Shown here one piece after another: positions 18,737-28,258 of a DNA stretch of 64,000 bases. The stretch's first letter is position 1. Each line of letters opens with the position of its first letter. The DNA is from Nocardia nova NBRC 15556 (GTDB taxonomy: Bacteria; Actinomycetota; Actinomycetes; Mycobacteriales; Mycobacteriaceae). The position numbers were made by a program, and so were the translations under genes. The notes beneath the pieces are model-generated. The model saw nothing but the letters and a program-made list of their open reading frames with translations. It did no database searches and was not told where the DNA came from. Location: the NCBI RefSeq assembly GCF_001613005.1, contig NZ_BDBN01000007.1, positions 1 to 64,000 of the forward strand, in the 5' to 3' direction.

Positions 18737-20086
18737 TCACAGCTTGCTGTGCCTTCCCGCGGCGAGCGAGCGAGGCAAGGAGACGATAGCCGCCAATCCT
18801 ACAACGGAGCCCGCGATAACCCAGTAGGCCGGAGCCAGTCTCGAACCTGTCAAGAGAACTAGTTGGGCAGCAATGTACGGGCCGAATCCGCCCGCGAGTG
18901 TTACCCCGACGTTGTATCCCAGCGCCATCCCACTGGTTCGCACGTTCGTCGGAAACAGGTCCGCGAAAATCGCCCAGGCCGGCGCGGTCTGCGCGCCCGC
19001 GATCTGCATAAAGAGGCTGTACAGGATCGCCACGCCTACAATGCTATCCACACGCGCCAGTCCAAACATTAACGGATAGGCCAGAACGATGTAGGCGATC
19101 GTCGATACCAGCAGCATTCGCCGCCCACCGACCCTGTCGGCCAAGATACCGTAAAGGGGGATTGTGAGTGCTTCCAGCGCAATCGCGATGGCGGTCACCC
19201 AGTAGACGTCGTTACGCGGGAAACTGCGCTCACTGATCAGAAATACCGACAGGTAGATAAGCCCGACGTAGCCGGGAGCGGACAGTCCGATCTGGATACC
19301 TATCACACGGATAACGGATTTCGGATGACGCTGCAGCACGTCACGGAACGGGCGTGAGGTGAGCTGAGCCTTCTCCTTCTCACGGACGAATTCGGGAGAA
19401 TCGTGCATCGATTGACGCAACCACAAGCACACCAACGCCAGCGGAAAGCAGAGCAGAAACGGAATTCGCCAACCCCACGATGCCATGCTGTCAGGGCTCA
19501 CGATCACACTGAGAATCCCCGTGACGACGGCCGAAAGGACGTAACCCCAGCTACCGCCGCTCCCGATGAAGGAACTGAAGAAGGTCCGGCGTGCAGAGGG
19601 CGAGGATTCGACCGCGTAAGCAGTTGCACCCATTGCTTGGCCAGCCGCGGACAATCCCTGAACGAAACGTACGAGCACAAGAAGGACTGGAGCTAAGATG
19701 CCGACAGTCCCGTACCCTGGAAGCACGCCGATCGCCGCAGACGCGAGCCCCATCACCACGACGGTGAGGACCAGCATTGTGCGTCGTCCTCGGCGGTCGG
19801 CGAAACGGCCGATTAGAATCCCACCGAGTGGGCGTGCTAAATTCGAAACACCAAGTGCGCCAAGAGCAGCGACCGTAGACACCGCAGGATCGTGAGATGG
19901 GAAGAACACCGGCGCCAGGAACACCGCGAGGAGCCCGTACAGGCTGAACTCGTAATACTCGATGACGGTTCCGAGGCCACCGGCTATGGCCGCTCGGCGC
20001 CCCGAAGCTGTTGTAGCGATCGGAACGTTGTCCATGCTGTCATCTGAAATGGGCGTTTGTAGAGGTTCTGAAGTTGACATATCCAT
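18737..20086 (-). CDS. MFS transporter, metabolite:H+ symporter (MHS) type
   Basis: A 449-residue protein with 12 predicted membrane helices. The MHS subfamily is indicated by GTVIEYYEFSLYGLLA in helix 1 and the loop motif GRFADRRGRRTMLVL after helix 2, with a second copy (GILADRVGGRRMLL) between halves. MHS carriers bring organic acids into the cell with protons. Likely the uptake system for the substrate of this island or a related acid (inference). Start at 20086 or the ATG two codons later. Separated from the upstream acyl-CoA synthetase by two strong hairpins, so it has its own promoter, in which I do not see the island operator. Confidence 0.9.
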   Translation of the reverse strand: MDMSTSEPLQTPISDDSMDNVPIATTASGRRAAIAGGLGTVIEYYEFSLYGLLAVFLAPVFFPSHDPAVSTVAALGALGVSNLARPLGGILIGRFADRRGRRTMLVLTVVVMGLASAAIGVLPGYGTVGILAPVLLVLVRFVQGLSAAGQAMGATAYAVESSPSARRTFFSSFIGSGGSWGYVLSAVVTGILSVIVSPDSMASWGWRIPFLLCFPLALVCLWLRQSMHDSPEFVREKEKAQLTSRPFRDVLQRHPKSVIRVIGIQIGLSAPGYVGLIYLSVFLISERSFPRNDVYWVTAIAIALEALTIPLYGILADRVGGRRMLLVSTIAYIVLAYPLMFGLARVDSIVGVAILYSLFMQIAGAQTAPAWAIFADLFPTNVRTSGMALGYNVGVTLAGGFGPYIAAQLVLLTGSRLAPAYWVIAGSVVGLAAIVSLPRSLAAGRHSKL

Positions 20087-20113
20087 GCCTTGAGTAGTAC
20101 GTAAATAGTGGTT

Positions 20114-20130
20114 GAGGCGATTGTCGCCTC
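20114..20130 (-). terminator. hairpin downstream of the acyl-CoA synthetase
   Basis: GAGGCGA, a 3-base loop and TCGCCTC form a perfect 7-bp stem. No U-tract is evident. It follows the larger hairpin at 20137-20178. Confidence 0.5.
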
Positions 20131-20136
20131 GTCAGT

Positions 20137-20178
20137 CGCTAGGCGCGCCCGATAATGGAAGGAAAGGCGCGCCTAGCG
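20137..20178 (-). terminator. strong 13-bp hairpin ending the Rieske-ACAD-synthetase operon
   Basis: CGCTAGGCGCGCC and GGCGCGCCTAGCG are a perfect inverted repeat with a 16-base loop, 8 bases after the synthetase stop. Actinobacterial terminators often lack a U-tract. Confidence 0.75.
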
Positions 20179-20186
20179 ATACTGTT

Positions 20187-21746
20187 TCAGCGCAACGGAG
20201 CACCTAGTGAAGCCGGCTCCGAATACTCCTCCGCAAGGTGCCACTTCAGAATTTTTCCGGACATGTTTCTAGGTAGAGGAGACGGCCGGAATACCACGTA
20301 ACGAGGCAGCTTGTAATCCGCGAGTTGAGACTTGCAATAGCTGCGGATCTCTATTGGCTCGAGATGCGCATCCTCCGATAGGTGAATAATTGCAGCCGCA
20401 GTTTCCCCCCATTTCTCGTCGTCGACGCCGATGACGGCGCACTCGACGACGCCTGGGATTCGAGCGAGCACTTCTTCGATCTCGGCCGGGTAAACGTTCA
20501 ATCCACCCGAGATGAACATATCCTTGCTCCGTCCAGCTATATAGAGATATCCATCTCGATCCAAGTACCCGAGATCGCCGGTCTTCAGCCACCCGTCGAT
20601 GAGAGTTGCTGTTGTTGCACTCGGGTCCGCCCAGTAGCCGAGCATCACTTCCGGCCCTTTGACCATGACCTCACCCACCTCACCGGTCGGCATATCGACC
20701 AACGGCTCGGCGACAGGGTCGACGACACGAATACGATTGTGAATCCCCGCACGGCCCACCGATTGTGGATGCTCGCGGGCATCGTCAAAACTCTGCCATG
20801 TCGTGGAACTCGCACCTTCAGTCAGGCCATACGCGTTCCGGACCGGAATTCCGGCTGCCCACATCCTCTGTAGGAAGGCCTCGCTGACCGCCGCGCCGCC
20901 GGTAAGACAGGTACGCAGTGATGACAGGTCGAATCGCGCGAAGTCGGGGTCGCTGAGCATTCCTTCCCATATCACTGGCACAGCGGTGAAATGGGAAATT
21001 TTGTGACGCTGAATGGCTTCCAGCGAACGCCGTGCATCACTCACTGTATCGAGGACGGTAAGGCCCCCACCCACATAAGCGACCGCCCACAGCATCACCA
21101 GCGTTCCTGTGAATGCGAGCGGCGCAGGCAAATAGAGCCGGTCGTTTTGCCCGAGGTCGTCGGCCAGGTTTCGATAATGAGCCGTCGCGAGCACGTTGCC
21201 GTGCGTAAGCATCGCGCCCTTGGGATTTCCAGTGGTACCGCTCGTATAGCAAATGAACGCTACGTCATCCGAGGCAATCGGCGTGTCCAGATCGGTCACG
21301 TCCTCGGAATAGAGTGAACTGAGCACCTCACCGAAGCCCGGTTCAAACCCGACCCGCCGGATGTCGGCTCCCTCCGGCTCGCCGGCCACCGCTTCCGCGG
21401 CAACAGCGACGTGGGCGGGGGCGGAGATAACCAGGCTGCATCCCGAATTCCGGATGATGTAGTCCAGTTCCTTGGCTGTCAACCGGAAGTTCAGCGGCAC
21501 GGTGATGGCACCGAGCTTGAAACCCGCGATAACAATCTCGAGGTACTCACGACAATTCGGTGCGAGCAGACCGATACGGTCGCCCTTGGCAATCCCGCGA
21601 GCCCTCAACCCGTTGGCGAGCCGCGAGGTGCGCTCATCCAACTCGGCCCACGTCGTGGCATTATCTCCCTCGATGATCGCATCGCTCGTTGGGATCGCAC
21701 GACCCCAGAACCGGACGAAATCCGCAAGACTTTCACGGCTACTCAT
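20187..21746 (-). CDS. acyl-CoA synthetase (AMP-forming ligase)
   Basis: A 519-residue ANL-superfamily enzyme. The phosphate loop YTSGTTGNPKGA is at 167-178, the core motif AYGLTEGASS follows, the hinge region contains LKTGDLGYLDRDGYLYIAGR, and the C-terminal catalytic Lys lies in NMSGKILKW. It activates a carboxylic acid with ATP and CoA. It would make the first CoA thioester of the pathway. It lies 90 bases after the acyl-CoA dehydrogenase on the same strand and ends at a strong terminator, so it is probably the last gene of the Rieske-ACAD-synthetase operon. The acid substrate is unknown. Confidence 0.92.
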   Translation of the reverse strand: MSSRESLADFVRFWGRAIPTSDAIIEGDNATTWAELDERTSRLANGLRARGIAKGDRIGLLAPNCREYLEIVIAGFKLGAITVPLNFRLTAKELDYIIRNSGCSLVISAPAHVAVAAEAVAGEPEGADIRRVGFEPGFGEVLSSLYSEDVTDLDTPIASDDVAFICYTSGTTGNPKGAMLTHGNVLATAHYRNLADDLGQNDRLYLPAPLAFTGTLVMLWAVAYVGGGLTVLDTVSDARRSLEAIQRHKISHFTAVPVIWEGMLSDPDFARFDLSSLRTCLTGGAAVSEAFLQRMWAAGIPVRNAYGLTEGASSTTWQSFDDAREHPQSVGRAGIHNRIRVVDPVAEPLVDMPTGEVGEVMVKGPEVMLGYWADPSATTATLIDGWLKTGDLGYLDRDGYLYIAGRSKDMFISGGLNVYPAEIEEVLARIPGVVECAVIGVDDEKWGETAAAIIHLSEDAHLEPIEIRSYCKSQLADYKLPRYVVFRPSPLPRNMSGKILKWHLAEEYSEPASLGAPLR

Positions 21747-21836
21747 GTGCTCAATCCATCATCACGCCGACCCGCACCAGTGCGGGCTCACCAACAAAGG
21801 CCAATCGTCGCTGCCAGACATTTGTCCGACCTGGGC

Positions 21837-23030
21837 TCACGCCACAAACGGACGCGGAACATTCCCCGCATCTTCTTTGAGGAGTTCGCGAGCCAGGAAG
21901 GCCCGGTGAACCTCGTTCGCCCCTTCGGTGATGCGGAAAAGGCGAATCGTGCGCATCATTCGTTCGATCGGGTACTTGTCCGTGTAACCGATCCCACCGA
22001 GGATCTGCAGGGCACGGTCCAGGACTTCCCAGGCCATCTCGGTACCCATGATCTTCACCATCGCAGACTCCATGCGACACCGGTCGCCGGCGTCAAGCTT
22101 GCGAGCAGTATCATGCGTCAGTGCTCGAACAGCGCTGACCTGCATCGCCGAGTCAGCCAGCATAAATTGCACTGCCTGCCGAGATGCGAGCGGCTCGCCG
22201 AACGTGTGCCGTTCGTTCGCGTATGCTGTGGCGATCTCCAGGGCACGTGCCGCTGGCCCCAGCATCCCGGCGCCGTAGTACAGTGTCCGAATCCGACCGA
22301 ACCACTTCTGCCCCAGGATGAAGCCCTCGCCGACGTTTCCGAGCTGATCATCGTCGGGAACGAAACAGTCGGTCAGCCGGATCCAGGTGGCTACCTTTCC
22401 AGACATTGTCTGGGTGTCTCCCTCGATGGTGAGACCAGGGTTGTCTACGTTCACAATGAACGCAGTGATGCCTCCGCGGGATCGCTTTTCCGGGTCGGTG
22501 ACGGCGAAGACAATTCCGAAACGTGCCAGGAAGAACTCGCTCATCATTCCCTTGACGCCATTCAGGACCCAACCACCGTCCACCCGCTTCGCTGTGGTGG
22601 TCATCATCCCACCCGGGTCGGATCCGGCGGTGGGTTCGCTCATGGCAATGAAGTATCCACAGCCTTCCTCCGTCACTGCGCGCGCATACAGGTCGCGCTG
22701 ACGTTCGGTCCCGTGCGAGAGGATCGGTGCTGGCGGGTTGCCGCCGAAGATGCCCGCGCCGTAGTAGCCACCACTGACGCCACTGACGGTGGTGCGCATG
22801 ATCTCTTCGAGGAGCACGGCGTTCTCGAGCACGCCGAGGCCCTGGCCGCCGTACTCCTGTGGCGCGGAAAGACCCCAGAATCCCCCGGATCGAGCTTCTC
22901 CCTGCAACTCCTTGAGAAGTGGCTCGTCGGGCAGACCCTCAACAGGGAGGGTGCGCTCGAGCGGAATCAACCGATGCTCGACGAAGTCGTGCAGTGCCTT
23001 CCGGCGCTCTTCAAGTTCGCCTGGATTCAC
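21837..23030 (-). CDS. acyl-CoA dehydrogenase
   Basis: A 397-residue flavoprotein of standard length. Signatures: FIAMSEPTAGSDPGGMMTTT (FAD/substrate motif), the C-terminal block ALQILGGIGYTDKYPIERMM and the region RLFRITEGANEVHRAFLARE. In that last block an Glu (TEGANE) stands at the usual catalytic-base position. It oxidises an acyl-CoA to trans-2-enoyl-CoA and passes electrons to ETF. The ATG is only two bases after the Rieske oxygenase stop, so the genes are tightly coupled. No ETF genes are in the window. Confidence 0.92.
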   Translation of the reverse strand: MNPGELEERRKALHDFVEHRLIPLERTLPVEGLPDEPLLKELQGEARSGGFWGLSAPQEYGGQGLGVLENAVLLEEIMRTTVSGVSGGYYGAGIFGGNPPAPILSHGTERQRDLYARAVTEEGCGYFIAMSEPTAGSDPGGMMTTTAKRVDGGWVLNGVKGMMSEFFLARFGIVFAVTDPEKRSRGGITAFIVNVDNPGLTIEGDTQTMSGKVATWIRLTDCFVPDDDQLGNVGEGFILGQKWFGRIRTLYYGAGMLGPAARALEIATAYANERHTFGEPLASRQAVQFMLADSAMQVSAVRALTHDTARKLDAGDRCRMESAMVKIMGTEMAWEVLDRALQILGGIGYTDKYPIERMMRTIRLFRITEGANEVHRAFLARELLKEDAGNVPRPFVA

Positions 23031-23032
23031 GA

Positions 23033-24067
23033 TCAGTTCTCACTTCCCGAGCGCACCGGGCGCTCTACGTTTGCCCCGGCCGAGGACAACTCGGGGTAAA
23101 ATTGCCTCTTCCACTTCATGAACGTTTTGAACGGCGCTATCTCTTCGGCGACCAGATGCGCCTGCGCGCCCGCTCGGCGGTGCGTCCAAATCACCATGTC
23201 GTTTTCAACCTGACGGCATGCCATCTTGAACCTGGCAAGCTGTTCGCCGGTGGGTTTATCGGAACCCGACGAATTGCGCGGCAGGATCATCGTCATCATG
23301 ACGTCGCACGTGTCGGCATCAACAGGTGTTTGCGCCTGAATCAGCGAGGCGCCGTCGGAGAACCGGGCAAGTATCAACCCGAGACCCCAATTCGTAACCT
23401 CGGTCACCGCGTCCACAACCTCGCCGCCGCCCTCCGGACTGTAAATCTTCATCGGCATCGAGAACCGGACGTGGAAGCGATGATCCACTGGTTCCAGTTT
23501 CAGGATGGAACCGATCTCGGGCGTCTCGTGCACGAACTTGAAATGACTCATGTCGACCGTATTCTCGGTAACGAAGTCAATGTGCATCGAAAGGTCCGCG
23601 TAGCGGCGGGAAGTATCCTCGCCGACCGGGCAGTATGTCGATTCCCCCATACCCGGCAACTCGGCAACGCCGGGAGGGTCGAATGTCGGATCGCTGCCAT
23701 CGGGACTGTGCCACGCCAGGATGATCGAACCCCCCAGCTCGACGACGTGCCACATCCGCAGCCCCTTCGACTGGCTGATTCGGGAGCTGTAGGGAATGTG
23801 AACGTTGCAGCCCGAGCGGTCGAATTGCCATCCGTGATAGGGACAGGCCAATCTCTCTCCCACGGCACGGCCGCCGTGTCCGATGTGCGCGTTCATATGT
23901 GAGCAATACGCACCGAAGAGGCCGACCTCGCCGGACTCATATCGACACAAGACGAGATCCTCGCCGAAGAAGCGAAGCGGTCGCACATCGCCATGGGCGA
24001 GTTCGTACGACCATCCGATCTGGAACCATCCGGCAGGAAAAGCTCTTTCAGTTCCTTGAAGTTGCAT
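23033..24067 (-). CDS. Rieske non-heme iron oxygenase, alpha subunit (KshA-like)
   Basis: A 344-residue oxygenase. The Rieske centre uses C55 and H57 (CSHMNAH) with C75 and H78 (CPYHGW). The mononuclear iron is held by H175 and H180 in ENTVDMSHFKFVHE with the bridging D172; a later Asp in RQVENDMVIW is the likely third ligand. Homotrimeric members such as KshA hydroxylate alicyclic rings, while VanA-like members demethylate aryl ethers; sequence alone does not decide, but the core resembles KshA more. It needs a ferredoxin and reductase, which are encoded at 16414 and 34294. The start has GGGAGACC upstream. An island operator lies at 24176-24204. Confidence 0.92.
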   Translation of the reverse strand: MQLQGTERAFPAGWFQIGWSYELAHGDVRPLRFFGEDLVLCRYESGEVGLFGAYCSHMNAHIGHGGRAVGERLACPYHGWQFDRSGCNVHIPYSSRISQSKGLRMWHVVELGGSIILAWHSPDGSDPTFDPPGVAELPGMGESTYCPVGEDTSRRYADLSMHIDFVTENTVDMSHFKFVHETPEIGSILKLEPVDHRFHVRFSMPMKIYSPEGGGEVVDAVTEVTNWGLGLILARFSDGASLIQAQTPVDADTCDVMMTMILPRNSSGSDKPTGEQLARFKMACRQVENDMVIWTHRRAGAQAHLVAEEIAPFKTFMKWKRQFYPELSSAGANVERPVRSGSEN

Positions 24068-24175
24068 GGTCTCCCTTTACTGGAGTTATGTCATCGCTCC
24101 CACAGTGAGGGACCTGGGCCCTTGGGATCTGACGTCCGGATCCTTGCCTCGCGGTCGGGGTAGCGCTTAGCCGAC

Positions 24176-24204
24176 TATAATCCAACAGTGATTGGAAAGC
24201 TATA
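24176..24204 (+). promoter_or_regulatory. island operator, site 4 (Rieske oxygenase operon)
   Basis: Reads TATAATCCAACAGTGATTGG then AAAGCTATA. It has the same 20-base core as the site at 34251 except the edges, and lies 108 bases before the oxygenase start. Confidence 0.85.
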
Positions 24205-24878
24205 TCCGATTCGAACCGATCTTGCTCCGCGCCGAGGCCCCCGAGCCGCTGAGTGGGAACACCCGCTACTGGGTGCCGCCACCCCGGAGCGCACTGATTG
24301 CGTCCCGCGCCCGCATCCGGCAAGCTGCGTGTTTCCTGTCGACGCGCCAGGCCGACAACTGGATAAGAGGCGCACTCAGCTCAGCCGAGACGTTCGGCAA
24401 GACTCAGTAGAAAAGCGCCATGGAGCCGATCTCGACCAGGCGGGACACCGCGGGCAAGGCCCAGACAACCCTCGCAAGTCGTTGTGAAAGAGCCGTCGTC
24501 CAAGCGCATAGCCTCGCACCGTTCGGTGACAACACCGTTGCCGGCGTTCGGCGGGATCGCCCTGCCCGGACGACGCGGTATCCGTGACCGGATGCCGTTT
24601 AGGCCGTAACGCTGCCGGCGGTCGGCCTGCGAGTGATCACCTGACCCGGGCAAGACGCCGCACCCGGACACTAGGAGTGGAGCGCGAAGATTTGACCAGC
24701 CTCGACCACATCGGCGCAAACTGCCATGTAACTCGCATCGGTGTCGACCGCCAGGCCATCGCTATCAGCACCGGACGGCTCCACGACGCAGAGCGCGACG
24801 AGTCAGGTGGCGCCGCGATATCGACTCCGGCATCAACCGCGGCCCACCCTCCGTTGCACATCGATATCCGGCGGCAGG
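24205..24878 (+). other. non-coding stretch
   Basis: No convincing gene in about 670 bases between the Rieske promoter and the end of the large acyl-CoA dehydrogenase gene. A minus-strand frame at 24381-24719 includes CEAMRLDDGSFTTTCEGC, which could be a gene remnant, but I cannot assign it. Confidence 0.45.
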
Positions 24879-26675
24879 TCAGAACCAATCGGGCTTCATG
24901 TCGAGAGTGGTCCGGTCGAGATTTGCCAGCAAATCCAATTGCGGCGCTACTCTTGGTAGTTCACAGCGGAAGAAATAGCGAGCCGCATAACGCTTCCCAT
25001 CGTAGAAGTCTCCCACTTTGGCTTCGACTGCGGTCAGCTGTTCGAGCCACATCCACGCAATTACCGAGTGCCCTACCACTTCCAAGTACACCGACGAGTT
25101 CGCCAGCGCTGTAGCCGCGTCGCCCGACGACCACAAGGTTGCCGTGACGTCGATGATGCGATCCCACACCTGCTCCAACTCGGCTGCATACCCGGCCGTG
25201 TCACCACCGATCGCTCGGGCCTTTTCGGTCGTCGCATCAACTTTGGATTTGAGGAGCGCGAGCGCCGCACCACCTTGCATAGTTACCTTACGGCCCAGCA
25301 GGTCGAGTCCTTGAATTCCGTTCGTGCCCTCATGGATTCGATTCAGTCGGTTGTCCCGATAGTGCTGCTCCACATCGTAATCCCGGGTGTATCCATAACC
25401 TCCGTGGACCTGGATCGCGAGGTCGTTGGCTTCGAGACACCATTGGGATGGCCAACTTTTCACTATCGGTGTCAGAATGTCCAGAAGCAGCGTCGCCTCC
25501 GCTGCCGCGCGCGTGTCGGAAGTCGTATCCTGTTCGTCCACCAGGCGACAGCAGTAAAGGCCGAGCGCGAAAGCTCCCTCCACATAAGCCTTTTGAGCCA
25601 GCAGCATCCGTCGGACATCGACGTGCTCGATCAAGGCCACAGATGGTGAGGACGGGTCCTTCACACCGACCGGCCGACCCTGCGTACGCACCTTCGCATA
25701 CTCGAGCGACTTCAAATAGCCTACGTAACCGAGCGAGGTCGCGAGAAAACCGACGCCGATCCTCGCTTCGTTCATCATATGAAACATGTACGACAAACCG
25801 GCGTTTTCCTGCCCGACGAGGAAGCCGACCGCGCCTGCTTGACCGCCTGGAGAACGCGTGCCGTCGCCGAATGCCAGCAGGGTATTCGTGGTGCCGCGGT
25901 TACCCATTTTGTGGTTTAGCCCCACTAGGGTGACGTCGTTTCGTTCGCCGAGGGTACCGTCGGCAGCCAGAAGATATTTCGGCACGATGAACAACGAGAT
26001 ACCTTTGACACCGGGGCCGGCCCCCGGCGTCTTCGCCAGGACCAGATGCACGATATTCTCGCTGAGTTCGTGGTCGCCACCGGAAATCCACATCTTGGTC
26101 CCGGTGATGCGATAAGTCTCATCCTGTTGTGGCGCAGCACGGGTGCTGATGTCTGCCAACGAAGATCCTGCTTGCGGTTCCGACAGGCACATCGTGCCGA
26201 AGAATCGCCCCTCCAACATGGGACGCAGATAGTCGTCGATTTGTTTCGGAGTGCCGAACTTCGAGATCAGGTTGGCGTTGGCGACGGTCAAGAACGGATA
26301 CGCGGCAGTTCCGGCGTTCGCAGCTTGAAACCAGGCCATCGCGGCACGCGCCACAGTAGTCGGCAATTGTGCGCCACCGAGACTCTCGTCGAACTGTCCG
26401 GCAATCAACCCCGCAGATGAGTACACCTCCAAGGCCCGCTTTACCTCCGGAATCAGCTCCACACTCCCGTCCGAACGCATGACGGGCTCGGCCGCGTCGG
26501 CCATCTTGTTGTGTGTGGCGAAGTATTCGTGGGCGATGTCGGCACTGAGAGCCAGTACTGCGTCGAAGGTGTCGCGCCCGTGTTCGGCGAAACGCTTGCG
26601 GGAGGTCAGCGACACGACATCGAGCCACTCGTAGAGCAGGAACTCGATATCGCGTCTGGAGAGCACATCGGTCAT
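24879..26675 (-). CDS. large acyl-CoA dehydrogenase, DmdC-like with extra N- and C-terminal domains
   Basis: A 598-residue acyl-CoA dehydrogenase, about 200 residues longer than the common type. The N-terminal extension (SRRDIEFLLYEWLDV through ADAAEPV) matches the extra domain of the DmdC/3-methylmercaptopropionyl-CoA dehydrogenase branch. The core has FFGTMCLSEPQAGSSLADIS, TGTKMWISGGDHEL and QVHGGYGYTRDYDVEQHYRD, where a Glu precedes the last helix (HEGTNGIQGLDLLGRK). A helical C-terminal domain follows. The branch also includes long-chain and branched acyl-CoA enzymes, so the substrate is open. Start 26675 chosen from the family N-terminus. Last gene of a four-gene operon with three SDRs. 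Confidence 0.9.
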   Translation of the reverse strand: MTDVLSRRDIEFLLYEWLDVVSLTSRKRFAEHGRDTFDAVLALSADIAHEYFATHNKMADAAEPVMRSDGSVELIPEVKRALEVYSSAGLIAGQFDESLGGAQLPTTVARAAMAWFQAANAGTAAYPFLTVANANLISKFGTPKQIDDYLRPMLEGRFFGTMCLSEPQAGSSLADISTRAAPQQDETYRITGTKMWISGGDHELSENIVHLVLAKTPGAGPGVKGISLFIVPKYLLAADGTLGERNDVTLVGLNHKMGNRGTTNTLLAFGDGTRSPGGQAGAVGFLVGQENAGLSYMFHMMNEARIGVGFLATSLGYVGYLKSLEYAKVRTQGRPVGVKDPSSPSVALIEHVDVRRMLLAQKAYVEGAFALGLYCCRLVDEQDTTSDTRAAAEATLLLDILTPIVKSWPSQWCLEANDLAIQVHGGYGYTRDYDVEQHYRDNRLNRIHEGTNGIQGLDLLGRKVTMQGGAALALLKSKVDATTEKARAIGGDTAGYAAELEQVWDRIIDVTATLWSSGDAATALANSSVYLEVVGHSVIAWMWLEQLTAVEAKVGDFYDGKRYAARYFFRCELPRVAPQLDLLANLDRTTLDMKPDWF

Positions 26676-26700
26676 GAAGGTATCCGTTCTCGAAATAGCG

Positions 26701-27432
26701 TCAGATGGAGAGTCCGCCATCAACCGGGAGGACGACACCAGTGATGTAGCCCGCCTCTTCGGAAGCGAGGAAGCAGATCGCGTCCGCCATCTCCGCCGGG
26801 TCCGCGAACCGCGGGATCGGGCCAGTGAGATCGGTGACACTCTCCGTGGGTATCGACGCGGTCATCCGGGTTGCCGCGTTCGGCGAGATCGCATTGACGG
26901 TGACGCCGAAGGCCGCCAGCTCCTTTGCCGCCGTCTTCGTGAAGCCGATGATCCCGGCTTTCGCAGTGCCGTAGTTCGCTTGGCCGCGGTTGCCATGCAA
27001 TCCGGTGTAGGAGGTGACATTGACGACGCGTCCGAACTTCTGCTTCCGAAAGACCGGAACGCAGGCCCTGGTGAAGCGGAAGGTACCGCCGGCGTGCACA
27101 TTCAGCACGCTGTTCCAGTCCTCGTCGGTCAGCTTCCACAGCACTCTGTCCCGCAGGATGCCGGCGTTGTTGACCAGGACGTCCACGCGCCCGCTTCGGT
27201 CGATGACGCTAGCAACGACTCGCTCGACATCAGCGCTGTCTCCGACGTCTGCGGGGATGCCGATCCCGCCGACTTCGAGGGCGGACTTGTCGAGTTCGGA
27301 CTTATCGAAGTCGACCATGAACACCGTCGCCCCGGCCTCGACGAAGCGGCGTGCGAGAGCCAGGCCTATCCCGCGGGCGGCGCCAGTGACGATGACACTA
27401 CGGCCGGTGAAGTCGAAAGTAATATTACCCAT
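26701..27432 (-). CDS. SDR, FabG / multifunctional-enzyme hydroxyacyl-CoA dehydrogenase-like
   Basis: A 243-residue SDR with TGAARGIG near the N-terminus, NNAG (LVNNAGILRD), catalytic Ser in VVNVTSYTG and Tyr/Lys in ANYGTAKAGI. The sequence around LVNNAGILRDRVLWKLTDED is reminiscent of the hydroxyacyl-CoA dehydrogenase domain of HSD17B4-type proteins, so oxidation of a 3-hydroxyacyl-CoA is plausible (inference). The ATG at 27432 has AAGGAATTC upstream. It is followed 25 bases later by the large acyl-CoA dehydrogenase. Confidence 0.88.
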   Translation of the reverse strand: MGNITFDFTGRSVIVTGAARGIGLALARRFVEAGATVFMVDFDKSELDKSALEVGGIGIPADVGDSADVERVVASVIDRSGRVDVLVNNAGILRDRVLWKLTDEDWNSVLNVHAGGTFRFTRACVPVFRKQKFGRVVNVTSYTGLHGNRGQANYGTAKAGIIGFTKTAAKELAAFGVTVNAISPNAATRMTASIPTESVTDLTGPIPRFADPAEMADAICFLASEEAGYITGVVLPVDGGLSI

Positions 27433-27510
27433 CAGAATTCCTTGTCTTGGGGGGCGGTGTGCCGGACCTTTTCCAGCTTCGACCGTCACGCGGGCTGGGC
27501 CATACGTTCT

Positions 27511-28206
27511 TCATCGACTTACGCCCGGCACCGGGACCTTGGCTCCGGTTATTGCCGAGGAGTCATCGCCGAGCAGGAATGCGATCACATCGGCGATGTC
27601 GGAAGGCGAAATCCACCCCGCGCGGGACGAATCGGGCTGACTTTCTCGGTTTCCCGGCGTATCGATCATTGTGGGCTGCACAGCATTGACGCGGATTCCC
27701 GCATCTGCGTATTCCACCGCCATCGCGCTGACCATTGCCCATACTGCCGCTTTCGACGTGACATATCCGATTGCACCGGGAAAAGGGTCGAATGCGGCTT
27801 TCGACGAGACCGCGACAACAGACCCGCCGCCCGCATCGATCAGGTACGGAATGGTTGCCTGCATCGTGAGGTAGAGGGGGCGCAGATTGAGCCGCATCAG
27901 ATTGTCGAAGGAGTCGATGGATGTCTCATGCATCCGGCCACCCATGTCGAACCCGCCGACCAGGTTCGCTACCGCGGTAAGGGGAGCATCCGCGCGACCA
28001 GCCGCCGAACGGGCGACTTCGGCCACACTGTCGGGGTCGAAGAGATCAGCTCGAATGAGTTCGAGACCATCATGCTTCCCGAGTCGCTCAAGTTCGTCTT
28101 TGACGATCCAGGGAACGACTACTCGCCACCCATCGGCCAGTAGCTTCGTGGCGACCACTGAGCCGAGACCGCCTGTCCCGCCGGTTACCAGTGCGGTACG
28201 ATTCAT
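27511..28206 (-). CDS. short-chain dehydrogenase/reductase (divergent)
   Basis: A 231-residue SDR beginning MNRTALVTGGTGGLGSVVAT. The usual NNAG motif is replaced by ANLVGGFDMGG; the catalytic Ser (VAVSSKAAF) and YVTSK are present. The end AITGAKVPVPGVSR replaces the common DGG tail. The NNAG replacement marks it as a divergent branch. It starts 52 bases after the SDR at 28259 and lies in the same operon. Substrate unknown. Confidence 0.85.
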   Translation of the reverse strand: MNRTALVTGGTGGLGSVVATKLLADGWRVVVPWIVKDELERLGKHDGLELIRADLFDPDSVAEVARSAAGRADAPLTAVANLVGGFDMGGRMHETSIDSFDNLMRLNLRPLYLTMQATIPYLIDAGGGSVVAVSSKAAFDPFPGAIGYVTSKAAVWAMVSAMAVEYADAGIRVNAVQPTMIDTPGNRESQPDSSRAGWISPSDIADVIAFLLGDDSSAITGAKVPVPGVSR

Positions 28207-28258
28207 TCTTCATCCTATCGTCGGCGTTGCCGTTCACGTGGCGGGAAGCCAGATCTGC

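Noticed and set aside
18546..18740. Short minus-strand frame between the MHS transporter and the APH kinase
   Set aside because: No start signal or recognised motif; it overlaps the kinase start and is probably an untranslated spacer.
21411..23099. Plus-strand open frame of about 560 codons
   Set aside because: Antisense shadow of the acyl-CoA dehydrogenase and synthetase genes, with no family features.
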